This document shows, piece by piece, positions 12,819-27,500 of a stretch of 64,000 nt of DNA (positions within the stretch are counted from its first letter, which is position 1; the number at the start of each line of letters is the position of its first letter). The notes beneath the pieces are model-generated. The model was not told the DNA's origin, did not search any database, and saw nothing but the letters and a program-made list of their open reading frames with translations. The DNA is taken from NCBI GenBank assembly GCA_013365325.1, contig JABVXV010000140.1, forward strand, positions 58,453-122,452. The letters are read 5' to 3'. Source of the DNA: Dipetalonema caudispina. Lineage: Eukaryota; Nematoda; Chromadorea; Rhabditida; Onchocercidae. The position numbers were made by a program, and so were the translations under genes.

Positions 12819-14660
12819 CAATCCGATATTGTAACTAAAGAAGTAAAATGGATAATTCCGGAAAAATGGGAATGGAATTATAGTATCTAAGAAGAGAAAT
12901 ATCTCATTTCTCTTGCCTTACTACGTTTTAATATATTATCACAGAGCATACCAAAGAGTAAACCGCTAAGCTTCTAAACAATACTGACAAATACATTTTA
13001 ATCAAACAATTTAATTGTTTAAAATGAATTTTTGAAATCCATTCCTTTGTTAATTTTATGCAATTATTCTTATCAATAAAATATCTCAGGAAGGTGCAGG
13101 TTATGTCATAATAGCTAAGAATATTTCCAAGTTTTTTTTTTTTTTTTTTTTAATGACTTTAATTAATTAAATACAGAATTATGAAATAAATTTAAACCAT
13201 TAAACTAGAGAAAATTTGATCAAATATTTAGTCCTAATTTAATTATGTATTAATAACATATATCTGATTAATTCCTTGAATATACTATAACATTAGATGT
13301 AATATGTTTTAATGAAATAAATGAATATTTTGTTATCATATATGAATAGACGTAAGTGAATTTTGAAACATTGCAACGTTACGTTACGTCTAACTATAAA
13401 CAGTTTATTTACTTTAATTGTTATCACAAAATATAAATTAAATGAAAGATATTGTGATATATGATTGATACCCTATCAATTATAAAGTATTATTGTAAAT
13501 GGTAAATTATTCATTACTTAATGTTAACAACGTTATATATCTTATTGAAAATTTTTCAAATCTTAAACCATTTCATTTTCTTCTTCCATTCTCATTTTAT
13601 GCAAATTTTTGTTAGTTCCTCTTTTACCATATGTAAATTATTTGCTATTGTCTATAATGCTATTATTTGGGAAGCGTGGGAAGGTACCAAAAGTGTGTTA
13701 CGCTTCTGTCTTATGTTATTACAGTTACGTTACGCATAACGTATCAATGAAAAAGGGTATCGAGTACGTAGAATACGTGGAAATAGAAGATATATACTGG
13801 ATTTCTTTCTCTGTAAATTTTGTAATTGCCAAGTAAATTCTCACGTTGCTATTATTTCTAAAGGTACACAGAGCTAGAAGATAAAGCTGATGTAGTTGGT
13901 GGCCTTATCTGATAGCTAATTCAGATTTCAACATTCCCTGTAAATATAATTAGACGTTACGTAAAGTGATTGATGTAAAACATAATGTGAAAACGTATTT
14001 GTCATGAAATCGTATACCGATTTTGCCGGATCATTTGAAATCGTTTTTGATATAAAGTTTAATATTGGTATCATTATGGTTTTAAAATTCTTCTTGAATA
14101 TTTTAATTCTGAAAATATTTTAAGGAGTAGAAGGGAAGACAGTAAGGAATAAGATCTGATAAATTCAGGAAAAAATAGAAATGTCGAGATTTTTGAATAA
14201 TAATATAGTAGATTTAGAGTTTTCGATTATAGTATTTAAGTTTTTCAAATTTCAAATTATAATAGTGATGATTTAGAATTTTAACTATAGATTTGAAATT
14301 TTAAATGAATATTATAATAGCTTAAAATTTTCAACAACATGATAAACTTGAGTGGAATAGTTAGAAATCAGTAGAATATAAGTAATCGTTCTGTAAGATT
14401 AATGGAAGCGGTAAAGTAAGTTAATCATGAAATGGTCTTCTAAAGTAATTGATTATTAATTTTTGTTTTTTTGTTTTTTTTTGTACTTGAATAATCAATA
14501 GTTCAAAAATTTTCTATCCTTGATCTATTCCGCGAGATACAGATATTTAGCTTAATGATTGTAGAATGAATATATAAGAATATCATTCATCGGTAGAGAT
14601 ATTATCAGGAACAAAACTTTGAAGAAATTTATCGTTTCTTATAAAATATTAAATAAAAAT

Positions 14661-14666
14661 TTTCAG
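14661..14666 (+). promoter_or_regulatory. Probable trans-splice acceptor of NELF-C/D
   Basis: TTTCAG preceded by an A/T-rich run, 9 bases upstream of the start ATG at 14676. With no coding exon visible upstream, this fits a spliced-leader acceptor; a cis intron in the 5' UTR is the alternative. Confidence 0.45.
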
Positions 14667-14675
14667 TTTTCAACG

Positions 14676-17600
14676 ATGGAAATGGATGACGATGATATGA
14701 AAATTTCAATGGTGACAATTAGCAATCAAAATCAACCGGTGACTTCTGAGATTCCCGGTAAATTCTTAAGGCGATTAATATAATTGTTAATTTTTGTAAT
14801 CTTGTCCTGAATCTATATATTGCCAAATTATTTTTAACGTAGTTCATTAATTAAAAGAAATAATTTGTAATTATAATAATATTATGAGGATTCATGATTA
14901 GTTCATATATCATAAGACCAAAATACTCGTTTCAATTTCACGTGTCAATATTTTTATTGTTACAACAATACTGTTAAAATGTTCAACCGAATGTAATATT
15001 TTATCGAAACTTTTATTAAAAGAAAATTTACAGAATTTCATTGTTTATTTGAAAAATATTATTTCATTTTTTTTTTTGCAGAAAAGACTACATCAGAAGT
15101 AGATGGAAAGGAGAATACAAGTGGTATTATTACTTCTTCTACAACTATTGCTATTAGTAGTACTAGTAGTAGTAGCAGTTGTAATTTAAGTCGAACTGGT
15201 AGTAGTGATGATGATGATGGTGATGAATCTTCATATTATTCGAATACTAGTCGAAAGACAAAGAAACTCTTATTGGAAGATTATCTGAAAATTCTTCAAG
15301 GTTTTTTTTTTCTTGAATTTCATGTTTCAGCTATTTTAATATCATTAGCACTCTCTCTACCCATGCATTGTATATACATATATATAAAATGACATGATAT
15401 GGAAATATTCCTCCAAGTTCTATCTTTTTTTTTTTTTGCTTCTGAATAACAACTAATTTCGTACTTAATTCATTTTATATCTTAATTATAGCACCTGATT
15501 CGATAATGGAACCAAATATAGATGTAACTATCAAAGGGTTTTTAAGAGCTGGTGGTCAACCAGAAGTAGTTATCACTTCTCTCACTAATAGCTATCGTGG
15601 TATTGCACAGGTACTTTTTACTATTTTTCAATTCATATTAGAAGTCTGGTCAAATTAATTAAATATTGTAAAATGATCAGTGAAATTGTTGGACTTGGAA
15701 AGTAGCCACTTCAATAAGCTAAAATGCTATCAGTATTATGTGGGCTTTCGGTATGATAATCGAAGTGATCACTACACGATGAACGAATGGTAAAGACTAT
15801 ACAGAACTGACGTGTTGAACTCAATGGATTCTACTTCCTTTCATGGCTGCATCGATATTCAATGATCAGATGGATGGTATATCGCTTGTTTCTACGAGTT
15901 CTAAGAATAATCGCACAGTTAATTGAGCTTAAAAGTTATAGTACTGTGAATTGCTTGGTGACTGGTTATCTGATTTGGAAGGCAACCGAAGAGTCGTTCA
16001 TGAATCTTTCGAGAAAAGTTTAAGCTCATTGCTTGAGAAACGTTTCGTAGCTGAAGTTGTCGATAGAAATTTCGAAGCCGCTGACGATGTGGATGAGTGG
16101 TTGCCGGAATTATTGAAGCACAGGTTTAATTGTAGTATCTTCAGAAATTTAAATTTCTTAAGCGACGATCTAAAATTCAAAAATGTATGGTATGCTTAGT
16201 ATCATCTGAACAGCTTGAAAGTGATAATCAAAAGTTGGTCGGGACAGATATTTTCAACAAAAACAAATCAATTGCAACTTGTCCAAGTGTATCAGTCGGG
16301 CAATTCTTTCACTCCAGAATGAATAAATAAGCTTAATTGTAAAGGAATAAATAAATCTTACAGAACGTGGCGTAATTTAATTTATACACTTATCGAACAA
16401 AACCCTCGGTCGAAATTTTTGATGAAAGCAGTTCGAATGATATCAGATGCTGGCTTTCAACATGAAATTACGAATGTTCATCCAGCTGCTCAACAGGTAT
16501 AGATATTTTTAGCTGCTACAATAGTACTTACTACTGTCTAACTTATTTAATTTAAATATATTCAACTGTTACTTCTGTTTTCCTCCTTAAGAATGCAAAA
16601 TGAACTTTTTCGGGAGAGCATTCACTCAATTTTGTTTCCTTTCGATCCATTAAAAATTTTCTATATCATATAAAATCAAACTACCAATAGATTTGAAGTA
16701 TGTTAATACACTGCAAATAATATGATTGGTATGTCAATTTTGTCACTCAAATTAAGTTAGCTTTTATAGCTTGAAATTTTTTGTCGAATGGTATTAAATG
16801 CGATTGATAACTTTTTTATGAAGTATAAAAAAGGGCCATTGACGGAGGATTATGACAAAGCATTTGCGGAATTAACTCGAATAGTTTGCTATAGCGAGCA
16901 TACTTATTTCCTTACGCAAGTTCTTTTACGCGAAATTATCAAAAAGGTTAGTTTGAAATGAATTGTAATGATTAAATAAGAGAGTAGATGTTTAATTTGT
17001 AGCATTCTAATGAGCAAGATTCTCTAAAGAAGTACAATTGACGTAGATACGTGATTGTGAAGGTTATTTTAAAAGGGAAGATGTGATGCTTATGTAATAC
17101 ACGTAAATGATTAAATTTAGTGATAAATTATTACAAAAATCATGTGATACAGAATAATAATAATACATGAAACTGTTTCGTTTTCCTCTTTCCAGGATTG
17201 GACATTATTGTCCTTATCAGAATAATTTCGCATGATTTTCCATTCAATTCAAAGCTGTCTTTCCGCGTTACTTATTTTAGGAAAACAATGAAGCAGCAGC
17301 AGCTTGTACATATTTATCACAAATATTACGTCGTGAAGCATATAAACGTAACTATCAGGATACGAACGATATTCATATCACATTAGATGGAGGATATGGT
17401 GAATATGGTAGTGACGTGAGGTACATTATATATATGATGCTCAGCAAGAAATGCTTAAATCAAGCTGATATTATTCGTCTCTATGAAGTAAATTTAATTC
17501 TGTTAATGCATATAAGAAGAATTAATGTGTTTTTTTTTCTTTTTTTGAAAATTTAATTTAATGTAAATTCATTGACGACTGTTTATTTCTTATTCCTCTC

Positions 17601-20448
17601 TATCCAATTATTTCACTACTTCTATTGCTATGAAGAATTTAGTCTTTCTAAATGTGCATATCCATTCTTTATTTCCTTATTTGTTTTTAGAAAAAGTAAT
17701 GGTATTGTTTATTATCGCTTAGAAATAAACTAATATCGTCTTGAGAAGTATACATTATTTTCTTATTTTCTTTTCTCATACATATTATCTATCCATATAA
17801 ATAGTAATCATTGACAATTTAGCTAGCTTCCATTAATAGCTAGCAAATGAATCGTCTATAATTGTTATATTTGATGCTTAGTTTATTGCGCTGTAATCAG
17901 AAAAAAAAAAATGCAAATTAAATGAAAATTTAAATGATACATCAATAATAATATAGAGAAATTGTGATAATCTATTTGAAACCTATAGTTTAATATTTTT
18001 TTTTTTAAACCACCGATTGTTATGAACAGTTTTTTCAAAATTGATCACTTCTGATATATTTCTTTCACATCCTTTTGCTTTCTTTTAGCGTTACAATTCA
18101 TCAGAACCACCACTTGTTGAACTTATCCAAGATCCATTTTTTATTGATATGATCATTGACGCATTATTTGCATATGAAGGAAGCAAGGTGTGTCTGTTAG
18201 TTGTTACTTTTTTTTCCCTATTGCAATACAATTCATATTCATCGAGAAAATGGTTAATCAAAATGAAAATTAAGAATTATTTGAAACATATTCGAATGAT
18301 TTTTTATCTGCAAAGTATTTTTCTTCTATGTTTTATTTCATTTAACCTACCTTAGTAAAATTTTATAATTTTGTGAATAAGACTGTAATTTAACAGTCTT
18401 ATTTTATAGTTAACACGATGATAGTTATCCGATCCTTATTCAAAAATTCAGTGCTATATATTTCCCAAGATATTTATAGCATATCTCTTATGGAAGAAGT
18501 GCTTAATGAAATATACAAAATTATTAGATAATATTTCAGGTTCAATCGAACCACCGCTCAAAATATATCTTTTTATTGTCCTATGCTTCTTGTTGTGTTT
18601 CAGGCAGGGCAAACGGCGAAAGAGAAAATGTAAGATTATCTAATTCATAATTAATTCATTTCTTTTCTAATTTTGCCAGCTGTTTTTCTCCAAATAATTT
18701 ACTATTTCATTTTTTAAGAATGTTTATCATAAGTAACAACATATTTGCATCATACATTTTTCCTCAAAACTTTCACATTAGTCTCGTAACATAAACTTTA
18801 AGCATAATTAATTATTTCAACAAATTAAGGAAGAAATAGAGAAAACGATGTATACTATGGAACTGGTTTTGAATAGTATAAGGTCGGGTCGTGAATTTTT
18901 AAAAGATATCCGTTTGCTACTTGATGGTATGATTTTAAGGATAAAATTTTTCTATTCTATTGTATTAGTGGAATTAAAAAATGTTTTCATAGATATTTAC
19001 ATTTACAAAAAACGACTACAATATTTCCATCAATAATTCAGCTGAATTAGCTCATACATTTATTTCGAAGAAGATATGACAATCATCAAAACTATCCTCT
19101 AATTGGATGACTGACTGGGAATAAATAACCATAATCGGCCCTGAGATTACCGAAAGCTTGAATTGTAAATTATTTTTCATCCGAAAGACTAAAGCTTCAA
19201 ATTAAACAAATATTAAAAGCAATGATATTTCTTTTTCTTCCAGGTATTGAGCTTCTTCCGATTGCTAGCGGATTGCTGCATTATTTACAAGGATTTTTGC
19301 TGAGCGATGAAATACTCAGGGAGTTAGAAATGGTTCATTTCGTTTTGTTGGACGAGATTGCTACCAAACATTCCGATCTGCATACCAGGTTTCCACCGGA
19401 TCTCTTATCATACAGTAGTCATTTGTAAAAAGTACGATTTGATGAGGGGCAAATTTAAACAAAATTCTAAAAACTTCATCTTCTTGGACTTTAAAAATAA
19501 CATTGATAGGAAGCCAGTAAAAGAGCAAGAAGTCGAATTAGGTTTAAGAGAGTTTTGCTGTTGTTGAAAAAATACATATTTAAAAAACTCAAAATTACCT
19601 GTGTTCTATTAATGCAGATTGAAGTATTATAATAATTATGGAGAACACGTTATAATGCTATCCGGGATATAATATTAATTCCATCATCTTCGATTGTGTC
19701 CCTAATAGATTCATTATTAAATTATTGAGCCATTAGCTTGACTAAAAACTTACTTGAATAGTTCTGATGAAATTCATTCTGGTTAAAGGTTATTTCAAAT
19801 GCTTTGTGAGTTATATGATCGCCAATCAAAACTGTTACAACCGGCAGAAACGATCATCGCGAAACAACGAAGCATCATTGATCGTTTCGTTCATCTACTT
19901 TCTGTTGGTTTTGCATTACCAGTTATCGAAAAAATCAACAAAATGTTCCAAGAAGGACAAATTGATGTTTCCCTTGTGAGGTAAGCTGTGACCAAGATTT
20001 GAATATTTAAAAAAAATCCATTACAACCATATCTCGTCAGCATTTTTATTAGATCTCTCTAAGCAGGGAATCTTTCCAGCACTAGCAAAATCCAAGAATG
20101 AGTCGTCCTTGCTCATATTAACCATCAATCTGCTCCCTCAAATTATATTCTCGCTAATTTCTCCAATCTGTTTTAATTAACATTTATTGGATTGTATCGT
20201 ACACGAAGTGCCACATGTTTTGCAGATACTTTGCCGTAGATGTCCTGGATATCGTTGATTCACCCTATTCAGAACAGTTTGTTGAAACGTTCCTACCAAT
20301 AGTGTCAAATCCGGAAATCTTTGATAAGTTAACAATGACAAAGGTGCCATCAGTAATGCAGTTCATTCAAGACGTTACGACAGAAACTGAAGGAGATGTT
20401 GTGGAAGGTGAAAATATACCCAGTACAAGTAAAGTTTTGTGTGAATAG
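14676..20448 (+). CDS. NELFCD: Negative elongation factor subunit C/D (TH1 family)
   Basis: NELF-C/D is the scaffold subunit that binds NELF-A and NELF-B in the complex that, with DSIF, holds RNA polymerase II near promoters. Exons: 14676-14757, 15082-15300, 15492-15610, 15942-16123, 16364-16496, 16770-16946, 17281-17487, 18089-18187, 18540-18629, 18830-18926, 19244-19424, 19789-19980, 20226-20448. These give 2001 coding bases, 666 residues (human TH1 is about 590). An acidic, Ser-rich N-terminus with SSTSSSSS precedes the conserved body. Recognisable blocks follow human TH1 in order: IMEPNIDVTIKGFLRAGGQP, TWRNLIYTLIEQNP, MISDAGFQHEITNVHPAAQQ, EHTYFLTQVLL, PPLVELIQDPFF, VLLDEIATKHSDLH, IIDRFVHLLSVGFALPVIEK and RYFAVDVLDIVDSPY. 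The acceptors at 18830 and 19789 end in AAG rather than CAG but keep phase and similarity. Identification is secure. Confidence 0.95.
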
Positions 20449-21595
20449 ATTATATTGGAAACGTGTAATGTTTATTGGTAGATGATATTACATAATGCAT
20501 GTCATGTAATTATACAAATGAAATGTCATTATTAATACCTCAAGAAAGGTTGTTATATCAAAAACAAAAGTATTTTTAGAATCTAAGACGAGTACAAATA
20601 GTTGAGCATTCGGATATCTCCAGATATTTGAATAACAGCCTTGATTCCTCCTATCTCAGGTCAAGGATGACCTTCAATTTAGATATATTTCTCATACTTA
20701 TGTTGGTGTATTATTGTGCAGACCGTGTTATTGAGCTATTGGCATATTTATATTCCGTAAAAAATTCCCGGTATAGAGATAAAAGAATGGACGAATGTTT
20801 ACTAACGAGGATGTTAACGTTGCAAGAATCAAGTTGCATTTTTCTCCCGGTTTTTGTTTTGTTCATCTACCTTAACTTTGCTTAATTGCAACTTTATGGA
20901 TGTCAGCAAATGTAGATCAAATAAAATAGGAACGGCTACATATTTACAGTACAGCTAAGAAATTGACTCCTAACAAATGCTATCATATCAGTTGTGTTAA
21001 AAGTTTTAAAATTTTTTTGTAACTTTGTAGCTTTCTCCTTTTCAAGTGATTACACCTTGCATCCTTAGTTTTATGCTATGATACAAAAAAGAAATCAAAC
21101 ATTTAAACACAGTAATATAATTTATATACAACACACAAATTTCCAGGATCTATCACAGGAATTTCCATGTATTCATAATAAATTATTCTAAAGTTTCCTG
21201 GGATATTCAGTCCACCATCTTCTCTTTATAAGTAAACAAGAGTTTCTCAAGAATGACTATCATACTTTCAAGGACCAGTTCAGAATGATTTTTCCTGAAT
21301 CCCATACAAAAACATGTCCGGATTAATCATGCCACTGCTATTTATCCAAATGCTATATTGGAATACTGGTAGCTTTGAGCGCCTACCATTTATCCATGCG
21401 GATCCTTCCTCCCACTCGCATAGAAATTTCATCTTTACAATGTAAAGGAAAAATCCACTTTCCCCCTAGGAAAACCCATTTCTTTGTTAAAGGCTTGCAG
21501 TACCGAAAATGCAATTTGAATGTTACAACTGCAATATTAACTATACTCAATTCCCAAATTGGAATTATAAATTTCATAACTTGAACCATCAATGC
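20449..21595. other. Convergent intergenic / shared 3' flank
   Basis: Tail-to-tail interval between NELF-C/D and MED12. It contains 3' UTR sequence of both. An AATAAA on the plus strand at 20920-20925 could end the NELF-C/D transcript. Open frames at 20628-20885 and on both strands near 21375-21592 have no supporting splice or similarity evidence. Confidence 0.5.
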
Positions 21596-24500
21596 CTAGT
21601 ACTGTTGTGACGGATGATATTGTTGTTGTTGCTGCTGCTGAGGCTGTTGTCCATACGACAACTGCTGCTGATTAAAACTAAAACCATTGAGCGTTAATTT
21701 TTTAAATCACCAAGGTCCAATCACTTTTTTTAAATTTTATTCCGATGTATGTACAGATTCTAGCATCTATACGTAGATAGAACAAAAATGAATAGAAACT
21801 TGAAAGAATAAATAGGAAAGCACCGACCGAGAATCGTAAGCTGCCTGCTGCACCGCCTGCTGTCCGTAAGCTACACCAACCCGTTGCTGATGATGTACAA
21901 CATACTGGGAACCTCCTTGACTATCTGCAAAATAAAATTTTACATAGAAGTTAGAAAAACATAAAATGATATCGAAACACACATGAAGGGGAAAAAAGTG
22001 AGAGATGGGAATTATTCGGTTGTGTCGAAAATGAACATATTCTTTCTACCTTGCTGCATTTGGATTAGCTGTTGTTGTTGGGTATATTGCTGTTGCTGTT
22101 GTTGTTGCTGCGTATGATCAGCCATTTGCATAGAGCCAGCACCCGCCTCAACTTTCATTACCATAGCACCACCATACTGTGCCGGTCCTCCAGACATCTG
22201 ATAAGCTAAAGCATAGAAGAGTACTAATAGGAAGAGACACAAAATGACAAGTTGTTGAATGCTTAGTAAAATTTTGACTAAATCTTTGACTGACAAAGAA
22301 ATAGTTAACAGTATTGAAGCTCATATCCTTCAACGGCATCCAGTAGGTTAGTAACGTGCTGCTGTACTAAGTAAGCTAACCATTAACATCCTGCATAGCT
22401 GGCTGAGGTCCACCTGTGGCATTTTGTTGCGTTGCATTAGCACCACTAGCAGCTTGTGCTTGTCGCTTTTGTAGGATCATCGAATGAATCTTCATTTTCG
22501 AATCCTCTGTCGTTTGAGTACCCATTGGAGTGCCTAAAATTTCCTAATTCAATACTGAATGAGTTCTAAAAAGGCATAATTTCGATTTTGAATGCAAAAA
22601 AATGCGCTTCCTCCTTTCAGAATGTTCAAGGAATCACAGATGTTTAAACGATTAGTGCAATACCTCCATTATATATCTTGTTAGCAGTCAATAGCTGCTC
22701 GGTTGGTGGATGTAGATGTATTACTAAGATTTTTTGAAAGGAATTTTTGCATGAAATTAACAAAGAATCTTTGGCATGAAATATCAGACAATACGTATGA
22801 ATTTTCACGTTAAATACCAAATCTGAGGATGATATTGACTTCCAATTTCATATTGAAACATGAATTTTAATCTCGAATATCATGGTATATATGCATTATG
22901 TGAAAAAATATTGATTTCTTACCTGGTTGCCCCGCACCAGTAGGAGGTGCTGAAGGCCCAGATGCGAACTGTTGCGGTACTCCTCCTTGCTGCGGACCAG
23001 TCGCCCAGGTACCCGGGTATGTCGGTTGCGGCGGCGGAACAGCACTGCCACAACCAACGGGACCGGTCATTTGCTGCTGTTGCTGCTGTGCAGCGGCGGC
23101 AGCTGCTGCAGCGGCCACAGCCAATTGATCAACAGTTTGCTGCCGCTGCTGCCGTTGTTTACGCGTGGTGCCTTGAGAACGAGTAGAAAGACCTGTTGCT
23201 TTGCGACGTCCACCTATAAAGGAAAGAAGTAAAACCAAATAAACGCATGATTAGTACATTTTAATTTTTTATTGAAAGAAAAATTTATAGTCTAATACAA
23301 AACTGACATGAAACTGCAATCGGTAATAGAAGACCTACCTCTTGCACCTCTTGGAGAAGCACTGTTTTGACCTCGCCCTGTTAAATCCGGTAGTGCCGGC
23401 ATCGGACCACCTTGTCCTGGAAACATCATTGCCGTTGCAGCACTTGGTGCGCCAGGAGCACCGGATGGAGTAGATCCATCGGCGACCGATGTGCAATTAG
23501 GTGTGGCACTTGATTGGTAACCCATTGCACGACCTTGTGCAACGGGACCCAGCGTTGTGCCCACATCCATGTTTGCACCACCTGAGGACACCGGTACATT
23601 CTGGAATGAAAAAGAACTTTGGACTGAGTGAAATGTACGATTTTCATTGTTTTACCAACATTATATCAATTACTGAACGATTCTGAAAGATAAAAGATAT
23701 GACGATAATAGTCAAAGAACGTCTCTCTGAAAGAAGCTCACATGCAAAAATTTAAATTAACCCAAGATTTTTCAACTGCTACCAGCAAGCACTTCTAATC
23801 GACATACCGTAGAACTAGCAGATGTAGTTGTTGAGGTAGCAGCACTGGAAGAAACATGATGTAAAGTTGCCGGTGTCTCTGACACATCCATCATCGGTGG
23901 TGAAAGATAGATATCCAGATTGGGCGGTCTGCAACAGAACTCATTTATTATGCTAATGCTGAGCATTAGAATATCACTCCGAGTTATTCATATAGTTCGA
24001 AAGTTGACCATATTCAACTAAGACAGATTACTCCTATTGCTCCCGATATGACGTATATTTTTGCATGAAAGATTATTGGAAGATTTAGGGACAACGAATG
24101 AGGAACAGCTTGAATTGCATATCTAAGATCTTTTCGTCAGAAAAATTTGATTCACCGATCCATTCCACAAATTGTCGGGCGGACAAATTCATTGTAATGC
24201 GAATGGTGTACTAAACGTTGAATGCATCGTTGTACAGGAACTGGCAAACGATCTAATTTTACAGCCTATAACGGTTAACATTATGGAATGTTAGGAAATT
24301 AAAGGAAAAAAAAACATATGAGAACATTTGCAATCTTTTATACTTTACATTAATTTGAAAATCATGATTAATAGTCACGGCACAGAATCCGTAGGTAGTT
24401 TGAACATTAGATATAATTTCATGTCTCAGAATTCGAACGATTTCGGTGCATGACACGCGGTCTTTGGTGAGTCAATATAAATACAGGAAATGACAAACCT

Positions 24501-27500
24501 GTAACATTGACCAGTTCCAGGGACGTTTCAGCAAAGTTGAATCAACATTCAGATACTGTATTATATCATAAGCCGATAACTTCACTTTTTCAGCAAACTA
24601 TAAAAAATGAAGACTACGTTTCATGAAGACAAAAAGTAAAAATTATCTTTCACCAAACACACCAGTGAGATCATGAAAATCGCTCAATTCTTTTAATGGA
24701 GCATTCTTGTACAACAGTAAAATTGTAAGAACGCACTACTAAAAGGTTATACTAAAGGAGATGAACGTAGAACCAGAGAGTAAATCGTAAAGTTGAAGCT
24801 ATCAGATGATTCGGAAAAGATGAGTAACTACACTGATTGATTATGCGTATGAGTTAATATTTTGAAATACATAAACATTGAAAATACCTCTACCTGTAAC
24901 CCATGGCGATTAGCTTTTACTGTTGTTTGGATTATTTGTCCTTGGGATTGGCTCTTGCCAAGTTTTTGTGGTGAAGTTGGTAAAGTACCATATGGTTCAC
25001 AAGTGATCAATTCGAATTGTGGTTTTGGAATAGGTAAAAATTGCATCAGTGAACGAAGTTCAGGAATCAATGCACGTTCGTTCAATTCCTTCTGTAAAAT
25101 TGTTATTCTTAATATAAGTCATTTCTAATTATAAGTTATGCTTCAAAATGTCACTAATGCGCATAGCCAATTTTACATCTCGAATTTTTAGAGGGGTTAT
25201 AATTTAAAGAAAAGTGACGAAATATTATACACATCAATAAGCAACTTTTAGCAACTTACTCGCAGTTTCTTAACGATCAAGGAGTAAGTAGGAAATCGAA
25301 ATTTGGTATCTGGATCTTGTGTATTCATCGCCGCTGCGTTCATAGGATCAGTAATTGACCACACCAAAAGAGTAGATAACATATCATAACATGAATCGAA
25401 TAAATATCTAAATTCAAATAGTAAATTTTTAGGTTTCCACACTCTTGGTAGTCCCTACGTGTTCTGATTGGAATGTAAAAAATTCCGCTACTTTTTCAAC
25501 GGAAAAAAAATTTCTATACCTTCCCATATTATAGTTTATATAAAAGTGAGACAAAGTTAAGCATCTTAAGCTATATCGTTTTTGATCAGATGTGACAACT
25601 GACATACTGCTGAAAGCAGCAGAACAATTTGAAAAAATAAAATGATTTGGCTATAGTGATTTAATGGAAGCAGTCTGCTTAGTATCCTATTGTCCGTATG
25701 TTTCCGATGCATTGATACTTATACCACTACATAATGAAGTGTAAAAAATGGTCTGGCACATAGCAATTCAAACGATTAATAGAAATAAAAAAGCAAAATG
25801 GATAGATGGTTACTGCAAGAATAAAATGAAAAAGTTGTTTACCCGTCCCGTTCCTTTGAGATAACTCCATAAAGCATTAGTTGAAACAGCGTCAATGCCC
25901 AGGTATCACAGATTGAAGTGTGACATACCGAGTCAAACATACCTCCAACCAAGGATATGCGCAACAGCACTCCTTCGCGTTCTAACGAAAATATGCGCAA
26001 ATATGGTAAAAGAGGATTCTGTAAGTATTTCAATTAATAAACTGATTCATCTTTCGTTATACCTCATTCTCATTCGTCTCCTTTACAGTGCTAACATATT
26101 TTTAATATTGTTGTAACTTGATTATAACTTGATTAAAGGTTATTTTAAATTAAGAAATTCTTCAAGTGCTTAAAACTGATTGTAAATAAGAGAAAACGGT
26201 GTCATTCATTCCCCTATTCTGTAAAATATTCCACAAACCACAGCGTAAAATAAACGTCAAGCTGCACTACTATATAAAGTCGAGCTGATCAACTCATATA
26301 TTCAGTGAAGGAATAAATGGAACAGGGTAAATGCAGTCACCCACATCTTTAGCTTTCAATGCCAACTCCTGCAGCTGTTTGAGCATTGATCCGACCAAAC
26401 CGTCACGTTGCTGCTCTTCGCCATTCAAACACGTCAGTACTAAGTTCAAGAATGGTTCTTGACTCAGCAACCAAGCACTAAAAGGATTAAATCTTCAACA
26501 ACATCCTTATGCATTTCAAAAGACTTTATTATTTATTATCAGGAGCAATACGGCATTGACTTTTCAAGTGAGCGACAGAGAAAAGGTCATAGTGAAAGGA
26601 CTTTGTTTGTTGAATTTTTTTGTTGAACAAAACCTTTGTTGAATTCTTTCTTTGTTATTATCAGAAGAAATATCAAGCATTGCTGCTGCTTCTTTCAGGA
26701 ATTTTCCTTGAACAGTAATCGCGGGAAATGAGGCTGGCAAATTGCCTGGCCGTGGACAAGCATGCACCAATGGACTGATCAGCCAGTAAGCTGTGATATC
26801 CTTCAATCTGAAATCTCCTTTGTCCACAATATTAACGCTGTTTAGCTATCTACTGTAGTATATTTCCCACTCCAAAACGATTAAAAGAATCTGTAAAAAT
26901 TGAATTATTGAGAGGTGAACTGTTATTTTAACCAAGTAACTAGTTAAATTATAATTGGTGTTCAAAAGTTAAAAGCTGCAAAGGAATATTTGTAGAACAA
27001 TAGCTCCACGTACGACTAATACAGACCGACTAATACTCAATAAATTACTCATGTAAGATTCAGGAACTTACAGAAAATTCATCAGAAAAAAAAGAACAGA
27101 AATATGTTAAAATCTAATTACAAATATAGTTTAATTCTTTTAAATTCTATAAAAGAATTGCATGGAAGATATTACTAACCTGAAAGCTTTGCCTACAGCA
27201 GCCGGTGGTAATTTTTTATCAGATTTATGTGACTGTGTAAACAAATCGCGACAGCATTTACCAATTTCACCAAGCAGTGCATCTGCAGCAATTGCACCTT
27301 GCTGAGCATGCTTACTCGTACAACCTTCCGGTGAAATCTACGATAAGTAAGTTGTAATTAACAGGTGTTACAAAAGCCTTTCCTGAGCAGCTAAATATTC
27401 GCTTTCCAAACGAAATATGGGGACAGAATTTTGGGTAACATAATAACAGTATCGATAAACTAGATAATAATGATTCGACTTCATCCTTTTTCCCTTGGAA

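Larger units (their letters stand above)
12494..14675. other. Divergent promoter region
   Basis: About 2.2 kb between the start of the minus-strand DDIP-repeat gene and the plus-strand NELF-C/D gene, so it should hold both promoters. Contents seen: a perfect 16-bp inverted repeat at 12785-12818, a long T-run at about 13133-13152, and several copies of the short palindromic word TTACGTTA-like sequence near 13378-13388 and 13725-13740. No coding exon is convincing. Confidence 0.5.

Noticed and set aside
13521..13836. Two overlapping plus-strand ORFs in the promoter region
   Set aside because: Phe/Ile/Leu-rich translations typical of AT-rich noncoding DNA, no splice context.
20628..20885. 85-codon ORF downstream of NELF-C/D
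   Set aside because: No splice signals or similarity, and it probably lies in the 3' UTR before the AATAAA at 20920.
21375..21592. Overlapping ORFs on both strands beside the MED12 stop
   Set aside because: Open on both strands by composition only; they lie in the MED12 3' flank.
22947..23232. Plus-strand ORFs opposite MED12
   Set aside because: Shadows of the Gln/Ala/Pro-rich MED12 exon at about 23214-22922.
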